From Gammaproteobacteria bacterium (GTDB lineage: Bacteria > Pseudomonadota > Gammaproteobacteria > Steroidobacterales > Woeseiaceae), in the NCBI GenBank assembly GCA_013151645.1, contig JAADHU010000069.1, positions 153,088-217,087 of the forward strand: a DNA stretch of 64,000 bases. Reading direction: 5' to 3'. Below, piece after piece: positions 41,622 to 52,057 of the stretch. Every line of letters begins with the position of its first letter. The first letter of the stretch is position 1. A program made the position numbers and the translations under genes. Below the pieces are notes generated by a model. It had not been told where the DNA came from and searched no databases. It saw only the letters and a program-made list of their open reading frames with translations.

Positions 41622-42854
41622 GTGACGGCTGCAGGCAACCAGAAAGAGGGCCCACTCACCGGCTTGCGAATCCTCGACATGTCCCGAATTCTGGCCGGAC
41701 CGTTCGCGACGCAGTTGCTTGGTGACATGGGTGCGGACGTCATCAAGGTTGAGCGACCGATGGTTGGTGACGATACACGCAGGTGGGGGCCGCCGTTCGT
41801 GACCGATCGACAGGGGCAGCCGACCGACGAAAGTGGCTACTACCTGAGTGCGAACCGCAACAAGCGTTCGATTGCCGTCGATATGGCCTGTCCCGAGGGT
41901 GCCGAGGTATTGCGCAACCTGGCGCTCACCTGCGACGTCGTGATCCATAATTTCAAACCGGGTGGCCTGATCAAGTACGGTCTCGACGCGGATCGTCTCT
42001 GTGCCGCCGACCCGAAACTTGTTTACTGTGAAATTTCCGGCTTCGGGCAGACCGGGCCGAATTCGCAGCGGCCCGGCTATGACCTTCTGGCGCAGGCCTG
42101 TGGCGGCATCATGAGCCTGACTGGCGATCCGGAGGGGCCGCCCATGAAGATCGGCGTCGGTATTGCAGACGTGATGTGTGGCATGTACGCATCGAATGCC
42201 ATCCTCGCGGCTATTCGCCATCGCGACCGGACTGGCGAAGGACAAAAGATTGATATTTCGCTGGTTGACAGTCAGATCGCATGGCTGGTCAATGCGGGTG
42301 TCGACTATCTGATCAGCGGCAACACCCCGGTTCGGCGCGGCAATCAACATCCAAATATCGTTCCCTACCAGGTTTTTGAGGTGGCTGATGGCCACCTGAT
42401 CATCGCTGTGGGCAACGACCGTCAGTTCGAGCGTCTGTGCACACTGCTTGAGCGCAGTGATCTGTCGTCGGATGTCCGCTTTGAGAGCAATGCCGCACGA
42501 TTGCACCACCGGGAACTTCTGATCGAAACGCTTGAGGCTGAAGTTCGGCAGTGGTCGAAGAACGATCTGCTGACGGCGATGGAAGCCGCGTCCGTCCCCG
42601 GTGGTCCGATCTCAACGCTAGCGGAAGTTTTCGACAGCGATCAGGTTGCCGCGCGCGAAATGAAGATTTCAATGCCGCATGCCCTGGCGGAGGGTGGTCG
42701 TGTCGACTTAATCGGCAATCCGATCAAATTCAGCAAGTCACCGGTTAGCTATCGTCGCGCGCCGCCGTTGTGTGGTGAGCATACCGATGAAGTGCTCGCG
42801 GAAATGGGTTCGGCAACCGGCGGGCGGGAAAAACTCAAGCCGGAGACGTTGTGA
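41622..42854 (+). CDS. Class III CoA-transferase (CaiB/BaiF family)
   Basis: Moves coenzyme A between carboxylic acids. The GTG start at 41622 gives a 410-residue protein opening GPLTGLRILDMSRILAGPFA, then QLLGDMGADVIKVERP, the standard first motif. Others: SANRNKRSIAVDMACPEGAE, EISGFGQTGPNSQRPGYDLL with the catalytic-aspartate region after it (DLLAQACGGIMSLTGDPEGP), and a C-terminal HTDEVLAEMG. Full length. It is 70 bases upstream of an acyl-CoA dehydrogenase on the same strand, so it probably activates an acid that the dehydrogenase then oxidises. The acid cannot be named; glutarate or a fatty acid are possibilities. Confidence 0.9.
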   Translation: MTAAGNQKEGPLTGLRILDMSRILAGPFATQLLGDMGADVIKVERPMVGDDTRRWGPPFVTDRQGQPTDESGYYLSANRNKRSIAVDMACPEGAEVLRNLALTCDVVIHNFKPGGLIKYGLDADRLCAADPKLVYCEISGFGQTGPNSQRPGYDLLAQACGGIMSLTGDPEGPPMKIGVGIADVMCGMYASNAILAAIRHRDRTGEGQKIDISLVDSQIAWLVNAGVDYLISGNTPVRRGNQHPNIVPYQVFEVADGHLIIAVGNDRQFERLCTLLERSDLSSDVRFESNAARLHHRELLIETLEAEVRQWSKNDLLTAMEAASVPGGPISTLAEVFDSDQVAAREMKISMPHALAEGGRVDLIGNPIKFSKSPVSYRRAPPLCGEHTDEVLAEMGSATGGREKLKPETL

Positions 42855-42924
42855 TCCCTGGTGGTTGAATGTCTGGATTCCGTTCTTGTCGAGAGCCAAT
42901 TGATTTAGTTATTTGGGAGATATC

Positions 42925-44220
42925 ATGAATTTTGAGTTGACCGAATCGCAGCAGGCGATCCAGCTCGCAGCGCAGGAGCTGGCAGAGGCGGAGTTTCTTC
43001 ACCGGGCATCCGAGGTCGATGAAAGCGAAGAATACCCCTGGGAGAGCGTTAAGCTTCTCGCGAGCAACGGGTTCATGGGCATGACGATTCCCAAAGCATA
43101 CGGTGGCTGCGGTCTTACCTGTCTGGATGCTGTGCTGGTTATTGAACAGATCGCGAAGTGTTGCGCGACGATGGGGCGAATTACCGTTGAAGCGAACATG
43201 GGTGCAATCGGCACGATCATGGCCTACGGGTCCGAGTTACAAAAGAAACTCGTCGCGCCGTATGTTCTGGCGGGCGACAAACCGGCAATTTGTATTACAG
43301 AACCTAATGCCGGAAGCGCCGCGACCGAGATGACGACAACCGCGGTTAAACACGCAGACCGCTATGTCATCAATGGCAGCAAGTACTGGATTACCGGCGG
43401 TGGTGTATCCCAGGTCTATTTGATTTTCGCGCGCGTTGTCGAAGCGGGTGATTTCAAGGGCATCGGTGCCTTCATCGTTGTGCGAGGTGAGAACGATAGC
43501 GGTTTGGTGATTGGTGAACGTGAACCTGCGATGGGGGTACGTGGCATTCCGGAAACACAGGTGCATTTTGAGGACCTCGAGGTCGACGAAGACATGCTGG
43601 TCGTCCCGCCGGCGGGACTTCGCCGAGGATTCGCCGGGCTCATGAATGCCTACAACAGCCAGCGAGTGGGGGCTGGTACTGTGGCATTGGGTATTGCCAC
43701 CGGTGCCTATGAAAGAAGCGTTGAGTACGTCAAGAATCGCGAGCAGTTTGGCCGTCCGATTGCTGAATTTCAGGGACTGCAATGGATACTGGCCGATATG
43801 GCAATTGGAATAGCAGCATCGCAGGCGTTGCTCTATAAGGCGGCCGCCAACGGTGGCGAGCAGTTCCCGTCGATGTTGGAAGCGGCGCAGGCCAAGATTT
43901 TTGCGGCGGAAACCGCGAATAGAATAACCAATGACGCGCTGCAATTGCACGGCTCGATGGGCTATTCCAGACGACTACCCCTGGAGCGGGCGGTTAGAGA
44001 TGCCAGAATGTTCACTATCGCGGGCGGTACGGCTCAAATACTCCGCACGCAGGTTGCAAGTCAGGTTTTGGGCATGAAATTGCCGCAAACACGCGATGGC
44101 TACAGGAACCGGTCTCAGGCGATTCGTTCGAATTCGCCCCTGGCACGAACTGAGCAGTCCGGGCACACGAAATCGTCCGGCAGATCCGCGAATGCCGTGC
44201 CGGGTGAGAATCCTTCGTAG
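42925..44220 (+). CDS. Acyl-CoA dehydrogenase
   Basis: FAD enzyme introducing a trans-2,3 double bond into acyl-CoA. The ATG at 42925 has GGGAGA five bases upstream. Motifs: [20 protein letters not shown] and [20 protein letters not shown] (FAD and substrate contacts). Then [20 protein letters not shown] and the closing [20 protein letters not shown] with [20 protein letters not shown]. The family normally ends around [12 protein letters not shown]. Here about 38 more residues follow, read antisense through the rubredoxin gene, and they look like non-homologous read-through. Total 431 aa. Confidence 0.9.
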   Translation: MNFELTESQQAIQLAAQELAEAEFLHRASEVDESEEYPWESVKLLASNGFMGMTIPKAYGGCGLTCLDAVLVIEQIAKCCATMGRITVEANMGAIGTIMAYGSELQKKLVAPYVLAGDKPAICITEPNAGSAATEMTTTAVKHADRYVINGSKYWITGGGVSQVYLIFARVVEAGDFKGIGAFIVVRGENDSGLVIGEREPAMGVRGIPETQVHFEDLEVDEDMLVVPPAGLRRGFAGLMNAYNSQRVGAGTVALGIATGAYERSVEYVKNREQFGRPIAEFQGLQWILADMAIGIAASQALLYKAAANGGEQFPSMLEAAQAKIFAAETANRITNDALQLHGSMGYSRRLPLERAVRDARMFTIAGGTAQILRTQVASQVLGMKLPQTRDGYRNRSQAIRSNSPLARTEQSGHTKSSGRSANAVPGENPS

Positions 44221-44279
44221 TCGTCGCCGGATTCTTCGTCATAGGTGTAGCCACATTCCGGGCATTGATATTTACTCAT
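44115..44279 (-). CDS. rubA: Rubredoxin, likely electron donor of AlkB
   Basis: A 54-residue iron-sulfur (FeCys4) electron-transfer protein. The two cysteine pairs are [19 protein letters not shown] (C6, C9) and [18 protein letters not shown] (C39, C42). Between them lies [13 protein letters not shown], the usual rubredoxin connector. The start codon is five bases after the AlkB stop, so it is the second gene of an alkB-rubA operon. Rubredoxin passes electrons from a reductase to the diiron alkane hydroxylase. The gene overlaps the convergent acyl-CoA dehydrogenase frame by 106 bases. Confidence 0.93.
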   Translation of the reverse strand: MSKYQCPECGYTYDEESGDDYEGFSPGTAFADLPDDFVCPDCSVRARGEFERIA

Positions 44280-44284
44280 GCTCG

Positions 44285-45505
44285 TCAGTCCGCCTCGGCA
44301 CTTTCGTTGACGACCGGTTGCAATCGTTCAGGTTGGCCGTATCGGGCGTAAATTTTCTGCCGTTTGGGCGGATAGATGTTCACTTTGTTCAAGTCACCAT
44401 CGATATGTGCGAGGGCGAGCAAACGCTTGTCCATCATTCGGTACCAGAGCCAGGGAACGTAGGCGATCAGGTAGGAACCGAAATATCCGTTTGGCAGCGT
44501 TGGCAAGTCGTCGTAATGCCGTAAGGACTGGTAACGCCGTAGTGGATGGGCATGGTGGTCGGAATGGCGTTCGAGGTGGAACAGCACGAGATTGCTGTAA
44601 ACATGATTGCTGTTCCACGAATGGTACGGTTCGCACCGCCGGTAGCGGCCGTTGGCATCCTTTTCTCGTAACAAGCCGTAGTGTTCAATGTAGTTGGCAC
44701 TGGTCAATTGCCACCAGGCGAATACGTTATGGATGAGGAGGAACGGGATCATGAGCCAACCGAGGGCGATCAGCAGTCCGATCTGCAGAACGAAAGAGAT
44801 GGCCATCGACTGCAGAATCTGATTGTTGGTGTTCCAGACCGATGAGCCACGGCGTTCCAGCCGGTCTTTCTCGATTTTCCAGGCGCGGGCAAACGCTCCC
44901 GGGATTTCGCGCAGCGCAAACCGGTATATGTTCTCGCCCATGCGCGAACTGGCCGGGTCTTCAGGCGTCGCAACGTCACGGTGGTGGCCGCGATTGTGTT
45001 CCACCCAAAAATGCCCGTAGACCGGTACGGCCAATACGATCTTTGCGAGAGTTCGCTCCAGTGCGGACTTCTTGTGACCCAATTCATGGCCGGTGTTAAT
45101 GCCCAGTCCGCTGGACATGCCCGCGATCATCGCCAGCCCCACAAATGCCCAGGTACTCAAATCGTGCGTCGCTGCAAACCAGGCAACGCCGATCAGACTG
45201 ACAAAATGTATGGGTACCACTATATAGGTCAGGAAGCGGTAGTACCGATCCGCATCCAGTTGCAAAACCACCTCTTCCGGTGGATTGTTTTCGTCCTCAC
45301 CGAGAATGACATCAAGCACAGGGGCGAGGATGTAACCCAGCGCCAGCGGCAATAGCAACCATCCTTCAACGCCGGTTTCAACGTACAACCAGATACCCAG
45401 AAACGGTTGCAAGGGGTAGAGGACGGACATCGACCACAGCCAGCGTTTCTTGTCCTGATAGTGAATGGCTTCACCTGATTTAAGTGTAGCCGTATAACCA
45501 CTCAT
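44285..45505 (-). CDS. alkB: Alkane 1-monooxygenase
   Basis: Integral-membrane diiron hydroxylase that converts n-alkanes to 1-alkanols using O2 and rubredoxin-delivered electrons. About six membrane helices. The histidine motifs are all present: [55 protein letters not shown]. The signature [10 protein letters not shown] (HYG motif) separates AlkB from xylene monooxygenases. Length 406 is normal. It is followed within five bases by rubredoxin. Neighbouring acyl-CoA dehydrogenase and CoA-transferase would act after oxidation to the fatty acid, though no alcohol or aldehyde dehydrogenase is in the window. Confidence 0.95.
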   Translation of the reverse strand: MSGYTATLKSGEAIHYQDKKRWLWSMSVLYPLQPFLGIWLYVETGVEGWLLLPLALGYILAPVLDVILGEDENNPPEEVVLQLDADRYYRFLTYIVVPIHFVSLIGVAWFAATHDLSTWAFVGLAMIAGMSSGLGINTGHELGHKKSALERTLAKIVLAVPVYGHFWVEHNRGHHRDVATPEDPASSRMGENIYRFALREIPGAFARAWKIEKDRLERRGSSVWNTNNQILQSMAISFVLQIGLLIALGWLMIPFLLIHNVFAWWQLTSANYIEHYGLLREKDANGRYRRCEPYHSWNSNHVYSNLVLFHLERHSDHHAHPLRRYQSLRHYDDLPTLPNGYFGSYLIAYVPWLWYRMMDKRLLALAHIDGDLNKVNIYPPKRQKIYARYGQPERLQPVVNESAEAD

Positions 45506-45837
45506 TGCTTCGATCCTGATTGGCGGGTGATGCGAGCCATTATCCCTGTTTTACGGGTTCTCTTCCATCTTGCCGGCGACCCATGCGTGCGATCTGCAAA
45601 GCGGCGAGTCCAGCGTCCGGCCGCGAGCGTATGCATCGTCGATTTTCTATACAGGTCGAACCTTGAGTTCCCAGGTGTTATGACAAAACCTTGTGTTTTC
45701 AGCCGATTAGCGAGGTGGCACAGGTCTTGCTTTATTCTCTGCAGGGGTATCAGGTTCAGGCTTGTGCCAGGATTGGCGAACTAAAAGACGCACGGGCGAT
45801 CAGATATACCGGGTGCAGGAAGGAGCCGCAGGTAACA
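45506..45837. other. Control region between alkB and the DUF5658 gene
   Basis: Contains the sigma-54 promoter described separately and a weak TGTTATGACA half-dyad near 45677-45686, related to the TGACA palindromes at 4067-4099. The predicted leader (about 45742-45837) looks unremarkable. Confidence 0.45.
45716..45730 (+). promoter_or_regulatory. Sigma-54 (RpoN) promoter
   Basis: TGGCACAGGTCTTGC has the -24 GG (45717-45718) and -12 GC (45729-45730) spaced by ten bases. It differs at one base from the promoter at 4180. It points to the DUF5658 gene, with start of transcription near 45742. This rules out translation from the in-frame ATG at 45691. Confidence 0.75.
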
Positions 45838-46299
45838 GTGGAACAAGTAGAACTAATCACCGAATGCAGGGGGCTGGACGACCGACGCCAATTCGACTGG
45901 CGCACCGTCGCCTATGGTTTCATGCGCTCAAGACGGCGAGCGCATCGCCGCCAGAGCGAGGTCGCGCCGGTATTTTCTGACTGGCACCACCCCTGGTTGT
46001 TCTTTCTTTCGACGGGCACGATGCTGTTGAGCAGCCTGGACGCATTCTTTACCCTTCAACTTATCGATAGAGGGGCCGTCGAAGTCAATCCGTTCATGGC
46101 AATGATGATGGGCCACAGTACAGCCGTGTTTGCCGTCACCAAAATGCTACTGACAGGACTCGGTATTCTGGCGTTGGTTTTCATGGCGCGTTCCCGCGTG
46201 TTCAATGGTGTGCGTACCGGTATCTTTCTGACGGTATTTTTCAGTTTTTACTGCTGCCTGGTTTGTTACGAATTTCTGTTGCTCATCAGGATAGCCTAG
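45838..46299 (+). CDS. DUF5658-like membrane protein under sigma-54 control
   Basis: A protein of about 153 residues, function unknown. I start at the GTG at 45838, since the sigma-54 promoter's start point lies downstream of all earlier start codons; GCAGG sits upstream. The N-terminal part is basic and ends in FDWRTVAYGFMRSRRRAHRR. Three membrane helices follow: WLFFLSTGTMLLSSLDAFFT, AVFAVTKMLLTGLGILALVF and FLTVFFSFYCCLVCYEFLLL. Between them LIDRGAVEVNPFMAMMMG is the conserved family loop. The layout agrees with DUF5658 proteins. Confidence 0.75.
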   Translation: MEQVELITECRGLDDRRQFDWRTVAYGFMRSRRRAHRRQSEVAPVFSDWHHPWLFFLSTGTMLLSSLDAFFTLQLIDRGAVEVNPFMAMMMGHSTAVFAVTKMLLTGLGILALVFMARSRVFNGVRTGIFLTVFFSFYCCLVCYEFLLLIRIA

Positions 46300-46460
46300 T
46301 CGGACCCGGTTCTCGGTTTTACCAAAAAATACAGGACTTTAGCTTTCCTTCCAGCGGACGCTTACGCTACACTGACGCCCCTTTTTTTCGCAGGCAGTTA
46401 GCGGGTATTCTTGTCCCGTAAGCGCGATTCTGTGATCGATCGAATCCGGGCCATTCAAGC

Positions 46461-49337
46461 ATGGGAAAATCGCTACAAGACCAATACGCGACCACGGCGC
46501 TATTTGGCGGCAATGCTGCGGCCATCGAAAGCCTGTACGAGCAGTTTCTGGAGGATCCGGATTCGGTCAACGATGGCTGGCGTCAGTACTTCCGCTCGCT
46601 GGGCGATGGACCGGCGGAGATTGCGCATGGACCTATACGACAACATCTGCGGCAGCAATCGAAATCGTCCACCGCCGGCAGAACGCGTGCCGTTGCGGGT
46701 AACTCGTCGCTGGCTTCGGCGAACGAGAAGCAGGCTGCCGTATCGCGAATGATTCAGGTTTACAGCCTGCGCGGGCATCAAATAGCCGATATTGATCCGT
46801 TGAGCCTGACAGAGCGCCCCATACCGGGGGTCCTGAAACTGGACTATCTCGGTTTGACATCAGCCGACATGGACACCGAGTTTTATACCGGCGGACTGGC
46901 CGGTACCGGCAACCGCCGCATGAAGTTGCGCGATATCCTGGCGTTACTGAAAAAGATCTATTGCGGCAAAATTGGTGCTGAATTTGCTCATATCTCAAGA
47001 GCCCGGGAACGCTTGTGGCTAAGGAAGCGATTTGAGCGGGCCGCCGTGTCGGGCGGTCTGGATGTCAAGGACCGGCTCTGGTTGTTAGAGCAATTGACGG
47101 CGGCAGAAGGTATCGAACGTTACCTCCATACTCGTTTCGTTGGCCAGAAACGGTTTTCACTGGAAGGTGGCGAGAGTGTGATCCCCATGCTGGCAGACCT
47201 CATTCAGCAGGGCGGCAAATCGGGCATCAAAGAGCTTGTTATCGGCATGGCACACCGCGGCAGGATCAACGTTCTGGTAAACGTGCTGGGCAAATCACCT
47301 GAAGAGTTGTTCGACGAGTTTGAAGGCAACGTCGATCCGAAAGAAATGAAGGGTTCGGGCGACGTCAAGTATCACAAAGGCTTTTCGGCCGATATGAAAA
47401 CACAGGCGGGCAATGTCCACGTCGTATTGGCGTTCAACCCGTCGCATCTGGAGATCGTCAATCCGGTGGTTGAAGGCTCCGTTCGCGCGCGACAGCAGCG
47501 CCATGGCGATACCGAACGGCAGGAAGTAATGCCGATTCTCGTTCACGGCGATGCCGCCTTCTCCGGGCAGGGTGTCGTTACCGAGACATTCCAGATGTCG
47601 CAGACGAATGGCTTCGAGACGGGCGGCACCGTACATATTGTCATTAACAATCAAATCGGTTTCACGATCAGCCGGCCATCGGATGCGCGATCTACCCCGT
47701 ATTGCAGCGACGTGGCAAAAATGATCGAAGCGCCGATTTTTCACGTCAACGGCGACGATCCCGAAGCAGCATTTTTCGTCACGCGGCTGGCGCTGGAATA
47801 CCGGCAACACTTCAAGAAAGATGTCGTTATCGACCTGGTTTGTTACCGGCGGCATGGTCACAACGAAGCCGACGAACCGAATGCGACTCAGCCCATCATG
47901 TATTCGAAAATTCGTGAAAAGAATACGACGCGTCAGTTGTACGCTGATCGCCTTATCGCTGCCGGCATTATAGATGCGGCCGGAGTCAGCCGTCTCCAGG
48001 ACGAGTATCGGGATCGTATCGATCGTGGTGAACCCGTACCTAAATTGTCGCTGGGGATGATTGGCAACGAGTATACGGTTGATTGGAGCCCGTACGCCAA
48101 TGCCACCTGGGATGAGCCGGTCGAGACAAATTTGAGCGCCGATAAGTTTAAAGAACTGGCAGAAAAGATCACGCATGTCCCGGCCGGCATGACCCTGCAC
48201 GGCCGGGTACAACGCATCATGTCTGAGCGCGCCCGCATGGCCGCCGGTGAGATCGACATGGACTGGGGCTTCGCGGAAACCATGGCGTATGCAGGCCTGA
48301 TCGACGCGGGTTACGACTGCCGTTTATGTGGTCAGGACAGCGGTCGCGGAACCTTCTTTCATCGGCATGCCGTTTTGCACGATCAGGTCAATCGGCAAGA
48401 ATACATTCCGCTGCAGACAATCTCCGATCGCCCGGCCGCGTTCCACGTGATCGATTCATTGCTGTCTGAAGAGGCGGTCGTCGCGTTTGAGTACGGGTAT
48501 GCGACGACTGATCCGGAGACGCTTGATATCTGGGAAGGTCAGTTCGGCGATTTCGTCAATGGCGCCCAGGTGGTTATCGACCAGTTCATTAGTTCCGGCG
48601 AAGCGAAATGGGGCAGGCTTTGCGGTCTGGTCATGTTTCTTCCGCACGGTTACGAAGGGCAGGGCCCGGAACATTCTTCGGCACGCGTCGAACGATTCCT
48701 GCAGTTATGTGCAGAGCAGAACATACAGGTTTGTATCCCCTCAACGCCGGCGCAGATGTTCCACATGATTCGTCGCCAGATGTTGCGGCGGTATCGCAAG
48801 CCGCTGATCGTGATGACGCCGAAGAGCTTGCTGCGGCATAAAATGTCGGTTTCGCCGGTGTCCGCATTGCTGCAAGGTCGATTCCAGCCGATTATTCCCG
48901 AACTGGAGTCCCTCGACACCGCAAAAGTGACCCGTATCGTATTTTGCAGCGGCAAAGTGTACTTCGAGTTGCTTGAATCACGTGAATTGAATGAGTTGGC
49001 CAACGTCGCGATTGTTCGAATTGAACAACTGTATCCGTTTCCCGTCGATGAATACGCTGCGATTATCGATGCCTACCCGAACGCCACGAAAATCATCTGG
49101 TGTCAGGAAGAACCGCAAAACCAGGGCGCCTGGTATCAGATACGGCATCGTTTGCAAAAACCTCTGGGAAGCCAACACGGTTTGTACTACGCCGGGAGAC
49201 CCGGTGCGGCCGCCCCGGCATCGGGACTCTTCAAGCTTCATCTGCAGCAACAACAAGCATTGGTTGAAGCGGCGCTGGACGCCGGCATGACTCCCAGTGA
49301 ATCTACTCAATCGCCTGACCTGAACACGGATAAATAA
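46461..49337 (+). CDS. sucA: 2-oxoglutarate dehydrogenase E1 component
   Basis: Thiamine-diphosphate decarboxylase of the TCA cycle, converting 2-oxoglutarate and transferring succinyl to lipoyl-E2. Length 958 aa is normal. Domain cues: N-terminal E2-binding segment ATTALFGGNAAAIESLYEQF, the ThDP core HVNGDDPEAAFFVTRLALEY, MAHRGRINVLVNVLGKSPEE, and RRHGHNEADEPNATQPIMY. The transketolase-pyrimidine half has CGQDSGRGTFFHRHAVLHDQ and the ending FPVDEYAAIIDAYPN. It is directly followed by sucB with no spacer (stop TAA then ATG), and by lpd, so the whole complex is one operon. Confidence 0.97.
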   Translation: MGKSLQDQYATTALFGGNAAAIESLYEQFLEDPDSVNDGWRQYFRSLGDGPAEIAHGPIRQHLRQQSKSSTAGRTRAVAGNSSLASANEKQAAVSRMIQVYSLRGHQIADIDPLSLTERPIPGVLKLDYLGLTSADMDTEFYTGGLAGTGNRRMKLRDILALLKKIYCGKIGAEFAHISRARERLWLRKRFERAAVSGGLDVKDRLWLLEQLTAAEGIERYLHTRFVGQKRFSLEGGESVIPMLADLIQQGGKSGIKELVIGMAHRGRINVLVNVLGKSPEELFDEFEGNVDPKEMKGSGDVKYHKGFSADMKTQAGNVHVVLAFNPSHLEIVNPVVEGSVRARQQRHGDTERQEVMPILVHGDAAFSGQGVVTETFQMSQTNGFETGGTVHIVINNQIGFTISRPSDARSTPYCSDVAKMIEAPIFHVNGDDPEAAFFVTRLALEYRQHFKKDVVIDLVCYRRHGHNEADEPNATQPIMYSKIREKNTTRQLYADRLIAAGIIDAAGVSRLQDEYRDRIDRGEPVPKLSLGMIGNEYTVDWSPYANATWDEPVETNLSADKFKELAEKITHVPAGMTLHGRVQRIMSERARMAAGEIDMDWGFAETMAYAGLIDAGYDCRLCGQDSGRGTFFHRHAVLHDQVNRQEYIPLQTISDRPAAFHVIDSLLSEEAVVAFEYGYATTDPETLDIWEGQFGDFVNGAQVVIDQFISSGEAKWGRLCGLVMFLPHGYEGQGPEHSSARVERFLQLCAEQNIQVCIPSTPAQMFHMIRRQMLRRYRKPLIVMTPKSLLRHKMSVSPVSALLQGRFQPIIPELESLDTAKVTRIVFCSGKVYFELLESRELNELANVAIVRIEQLYPFPVDEYAAIIDAYPNATKIIWCQEEPQNQGAWYQIRHRLQKPLGSQHGLYYAGRPGAAAPASGLFKLHLQQQQALVEAALDAGMTPSESTQSPDLNTDK

Positions 49338-50567
49338 ATGAGCACAGAAATCAAGGTTCCACAATTGCCGGAGTCCGTCGCCGATGCGACATTGGTCGCC
49401 TGGCACAAAAAAGTCGGTGAGAGTGTTTCCCGCGACGAAAACCTGGTCGACCTCGAGACGGATAAAGTCGTGCTTGAGGTTCCCGCGCCGGTCTCCGGCA
49501 CACTGGTCGAAATTCGCATTGGTGATGGCACGACAGTGACGGCCGGTGAGGTACTTGCGGTTATCGCCGAGGGAGAATCTGCCACCACAACCGAGACCAC
49601 CGCATCGGCATCCCGGACGAGTGCAAGCACGGCGCCCAAAACCGCGGAGAAAGAGTCGAGTGATTCGAGCGCGCACAAGCTTAGCCCCTCCGTCAGGCGC
49701 TTGCTGGACGAGCATGACCTGGAGGCAACCATTGTCTCAGGTAGCGGTAAAGGCGGCCGGATTACGAAAGCGGATGTGATGGCCTATCTGAAGAGTCATA
49801 ACGATGAGGACGTTGCACCTGGCTATGAGCAGGCTGCAGCAATGCCCTTCGAGGCAGCGGCCGCATCGCGGACAGAGCAAAGAGTACCCATGACACGATT
49901 GCGCGCGAAAATCGCCGAGCGGATGGTCGAGGCTCAACATACAGCGGCCATGTTGACGACGTTTAATGAAATCGACCTGACCAAGGTGATTTCATTGCGC
50001 AAGCGTTACAAGGAATCGTTCGAAAAAGAGCACGGTGTACGTCTTGGTTTTATGTCGTTCTTCTGCAAAGCAGCTGTGGAGGCACTGAAAAAATTTCCTG
50101 CCGTCAACGCGTCGGTTGAAGGCAGTGACATCGTCTATCACGATTACTACGATATCGGTATTGCCGTGTCGTCGGCGCGCGGTTTAATGGTGCCGGTCGT
50201 ACGCGATGTGGATCAACTGAGTTTTGCCGGGTTCGAAAGCAAGTTGAGCGAATTGGGCGGGAAGGCACAAGATGGCACCATGAGCATGGAGGACCTCACT
50301 GGCGGGACATTCACCATTACCAATGGCGGTATATTCGGTTCGATGATGTCCACGCCAATTCTGAATCCGCCGCAAAGCGCGATCCTCGGGATGCATGCCA
50401 TTCAGGAACGTCCGATGGCGATCGATGGCGAAGTCGTCGTGCGCCCGATGATGTACGTTGCCCTAACCTACGATCATCGCATTATTGACGGGCGTGAGGC
50501 CGTACAGTTCCTGGTGAGCATCAAGAATTCCCTGGAAGAGCCCGGGCGCCTGTTGTTGCAACTTTAG
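49338..50567 (+). CDS. sucB: Dihydrolipoyllysine succinyltransferase (E2)
   Basis: Core of the 2-oxoglutarate dehydrogenase complex, accepting succinyl on a swinging lipoate and transferring it to CoA. One lipoyl domain (residues 1-78) with the lipoylated K43 in [13 protein letters not shown]. An Ala/Ser/Thr-rich linker follows, then the E1/E3-binding domain ([37 protein letters not shown]). The catalytic domain has VAIVD-like contacts and [16 protein letters not shown]. The 409-residue length is standard. It is fused to the operon with no gap after sucA. Confidence 0.97.
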   Translation: MSTEIKVPQLPESVADATLVAWHKKVGESVSRDENLVDLETDKVVLEVPAPVSGTLVEIRIGDGTTVTAGEVLAVIAEGESATTTETTASASRTSASTAPKTAEKESSDSSAHKLSPSVRRLLDEHDLEATIVSGSGKGGRITKADVMAYLKSHNDEDVAPGYEQAAAMPFEAAAASRTEQRVPMTRLRAKIAERMVEAQHTAAMLTTFNEIDLTKVISLRKRYKESFEKEHGVRLGFMSFFCKAAVEALKKFPAVNASVEGSDIVYHDYYDIGIAVSSARGLMVPVVRDVDQLSFAGFESKLSELGGKAQDGTMSMEDLTGGTFTITNGGIFGSMMSTPILNPPQSAILGMHAIQERPMAIDGEVVVRPMMYVALTYDHRIIDGREAVQFLVSIKNSLEEPGRLLLQL

Positions 50568-50601
50568 CTTGCCACCAAAAATTTTTTCCAGAGAGAAGAT
50601 C

Positions 50602-52029
50602 ATGAGCAGAAGCTTCGACGTTATTGTTATTGGTGCCGGTCCTGCCGGTTATATTGCCGCCATCAGGGCCAGTCAGAACGGCATGAAGGTTGCCTGCATC
50701 GACGAATGGAAGAACAAAGACGGCAAGAACGCGTTTGGTGGTACTTGTCTGAATGCCGGATGCATTCCGTCGAAAGCACTGCTTGAATCATCCGAGTTGT
50801 TTCATCGGGCATCGCATGAATTCAAAAAGCACGGTATAAAAATCAATACACCCGAGATTGATATCGCGGCGATGCAAAAACGCAAAGCAGGCATTGTCCG
50901 CCAATTGACCGGCGGTGTTGCCGGTCTGTTAAAGGCCAACAAGGTCGAGGGTCTGCAGGGACACGGCCGTCTGTTGTCAGCTAAGCAAGTCGAATTTACG
51001 CCCGTAGGCGGTGAAGCAGAAGTTTTGCAGACGCGATACGTCATTCTCGCGGCCGGTTCGACACCCGTCGAACTTAAGGTGGCGCCATTTGACGGGGACA
51101 AAATAGTTGATTCCTGGGGCGCGCTCGACTTCGATGAAGTACCCAAGACGCTCGGCGTCATCGGGGCCGGCGTTATCGGGCTTGAGCTTGGCAGTGTCTG
51201 GAGTCGCCTCGGTGCCAAAGTGGATATTCTGGAAGCCATGGACGATTTTCTCTTCATGGCCGACCGCGATATCGCCAGGGAAGCGGGCCGGCAGTTCAAG
51301 CAACAGGGCATTGCCATCCACCTCGGGGCGAAGATGACCTCGGCAAAGGCGACGGCAAAGGGTGTTAGTGTCGAATACGAAACGGCGGACGGCGCGAAGA
51401 AACTCAGTGTCGACAAACTTGTGGTCGCAGTAGGACGACGTCCGTTCACCGACAATCTTCTCGCGGCGGATGCGGGTGTATCGATTGACGACCGTGGATT
51501 CATCCAGGTGGACGATGAATGTCGCACCAACCAGGCAGGCGTTTTCGCCGTTGGTGATTGCGTGCGTGGCCCGATGTTGGCCCACAAAGGATCGGAAGAG
51601 GGTGTCATGGTCGCCGACCTGATTGCCGGTGAAATTGCGGAGGTCAACTACAAAGTCATCCCGTCCGTCATTTATACCGCTCCGGAGATCGCCTGGGTGG
51701 GTCGCACGGAAGAAGAGGTAAAAGCCAGCGGCCGGGCTTACAAAACAGGTTCGTTCCCGTTCGCGGCGAGCGGGCGGGCCAAAGCGATGGAGCAGACAGC
51801 GGGAATGGTCAAGATCGTTTCAGCGAAGGATGATGACGAGATTCTCGGTGTACATATTATGGGTCCAATGGCCGGCGAGCTCATCGGTGAGGCGGTGCTG
51901 GCGATGGAGTTTTCGGCGAGCACCGAAGACATTCAGCGCACCATTCACGCGCATCCGAGCTTGGCCGAAGCCGTGCATGAAGCCGCCCTGGCGGTGGATA
52001 ATCGCGCGCTAAATTTTCCGAACAAGTAA
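50602..52029 (+). CDS. lpdA: Dihydrolipoyl dehydrogenase (E3)
   Basis: Flavoprotein reoxidising dihydrolipoate with NAD+. The ATG at 50602 is preferred, with GAGAGAAG upstream; an open frame extends 11 codons earlier. FAD-binding VIVIGAGPAGYIAAIRA begins the protein and the redox disulfide is in GGTCLNAGCIPSKALL. NAD site: LGVIGAGVIGLELGSVWSRL. The interface histidine pair is in HAHPSLAEAVHEAAL. Length 475 aa. It serves the SucAB complex in this operon and possibly other lipoyl complexes. A REP-like array follows the stop. Confidence 0.96.
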   Translation: MSRSFDVIVIGAGPAGYIAAIRASQNGMKVACIDEWKNKDGKNAFGGTCLNAGCIPSKALLESSELFHRASHEFKKHGIKINTPEIDIAAMQKRKAGIVRQLTGGVAGLLKANKVEGLQGHGRLLSAKQVEFTPVGGEAEVLQTRYVILAAGSTPVELKVAPFDGDKIVDSWGALDFDEVPKTLGVIGAGVIGLELGSVWSRLGAKVDILEAMDDFLFMADRDIAREAGRQFKQQGIAIHLGAKMTSAKATAKGVSVEYETADGAKKLSVDKLVVAVGRRPFTDNLLAADAGVSIDDRGFIQVDDECRTNQAGVFAVGDCVRGPMLAHKGSEEGVMVADLIAGEIAEVNYKVIPSVIYTAPEIAWVGRTEEEVKASGRAYKTGSFPFAASGRAKAMEQTAGMVKIVSAKDDDEILGVHIMGPMAGELIGEAVLAMEFSASTEDIQRTIHAHPSLAEAVHEAALAVDNRALNFPNK

Positions 52030-52057
52030 CGCCCGTCGTGAATACACACATCGCGGG

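Noticed and set aside
45742..45837. Cyclic-di-GMP (GEMM) riboswitch in the DUF5658 leader
   Set aside because: Only scattered GACGCAC and GGGTGCA similarity; the conserved core and paired helices could not be drawn.
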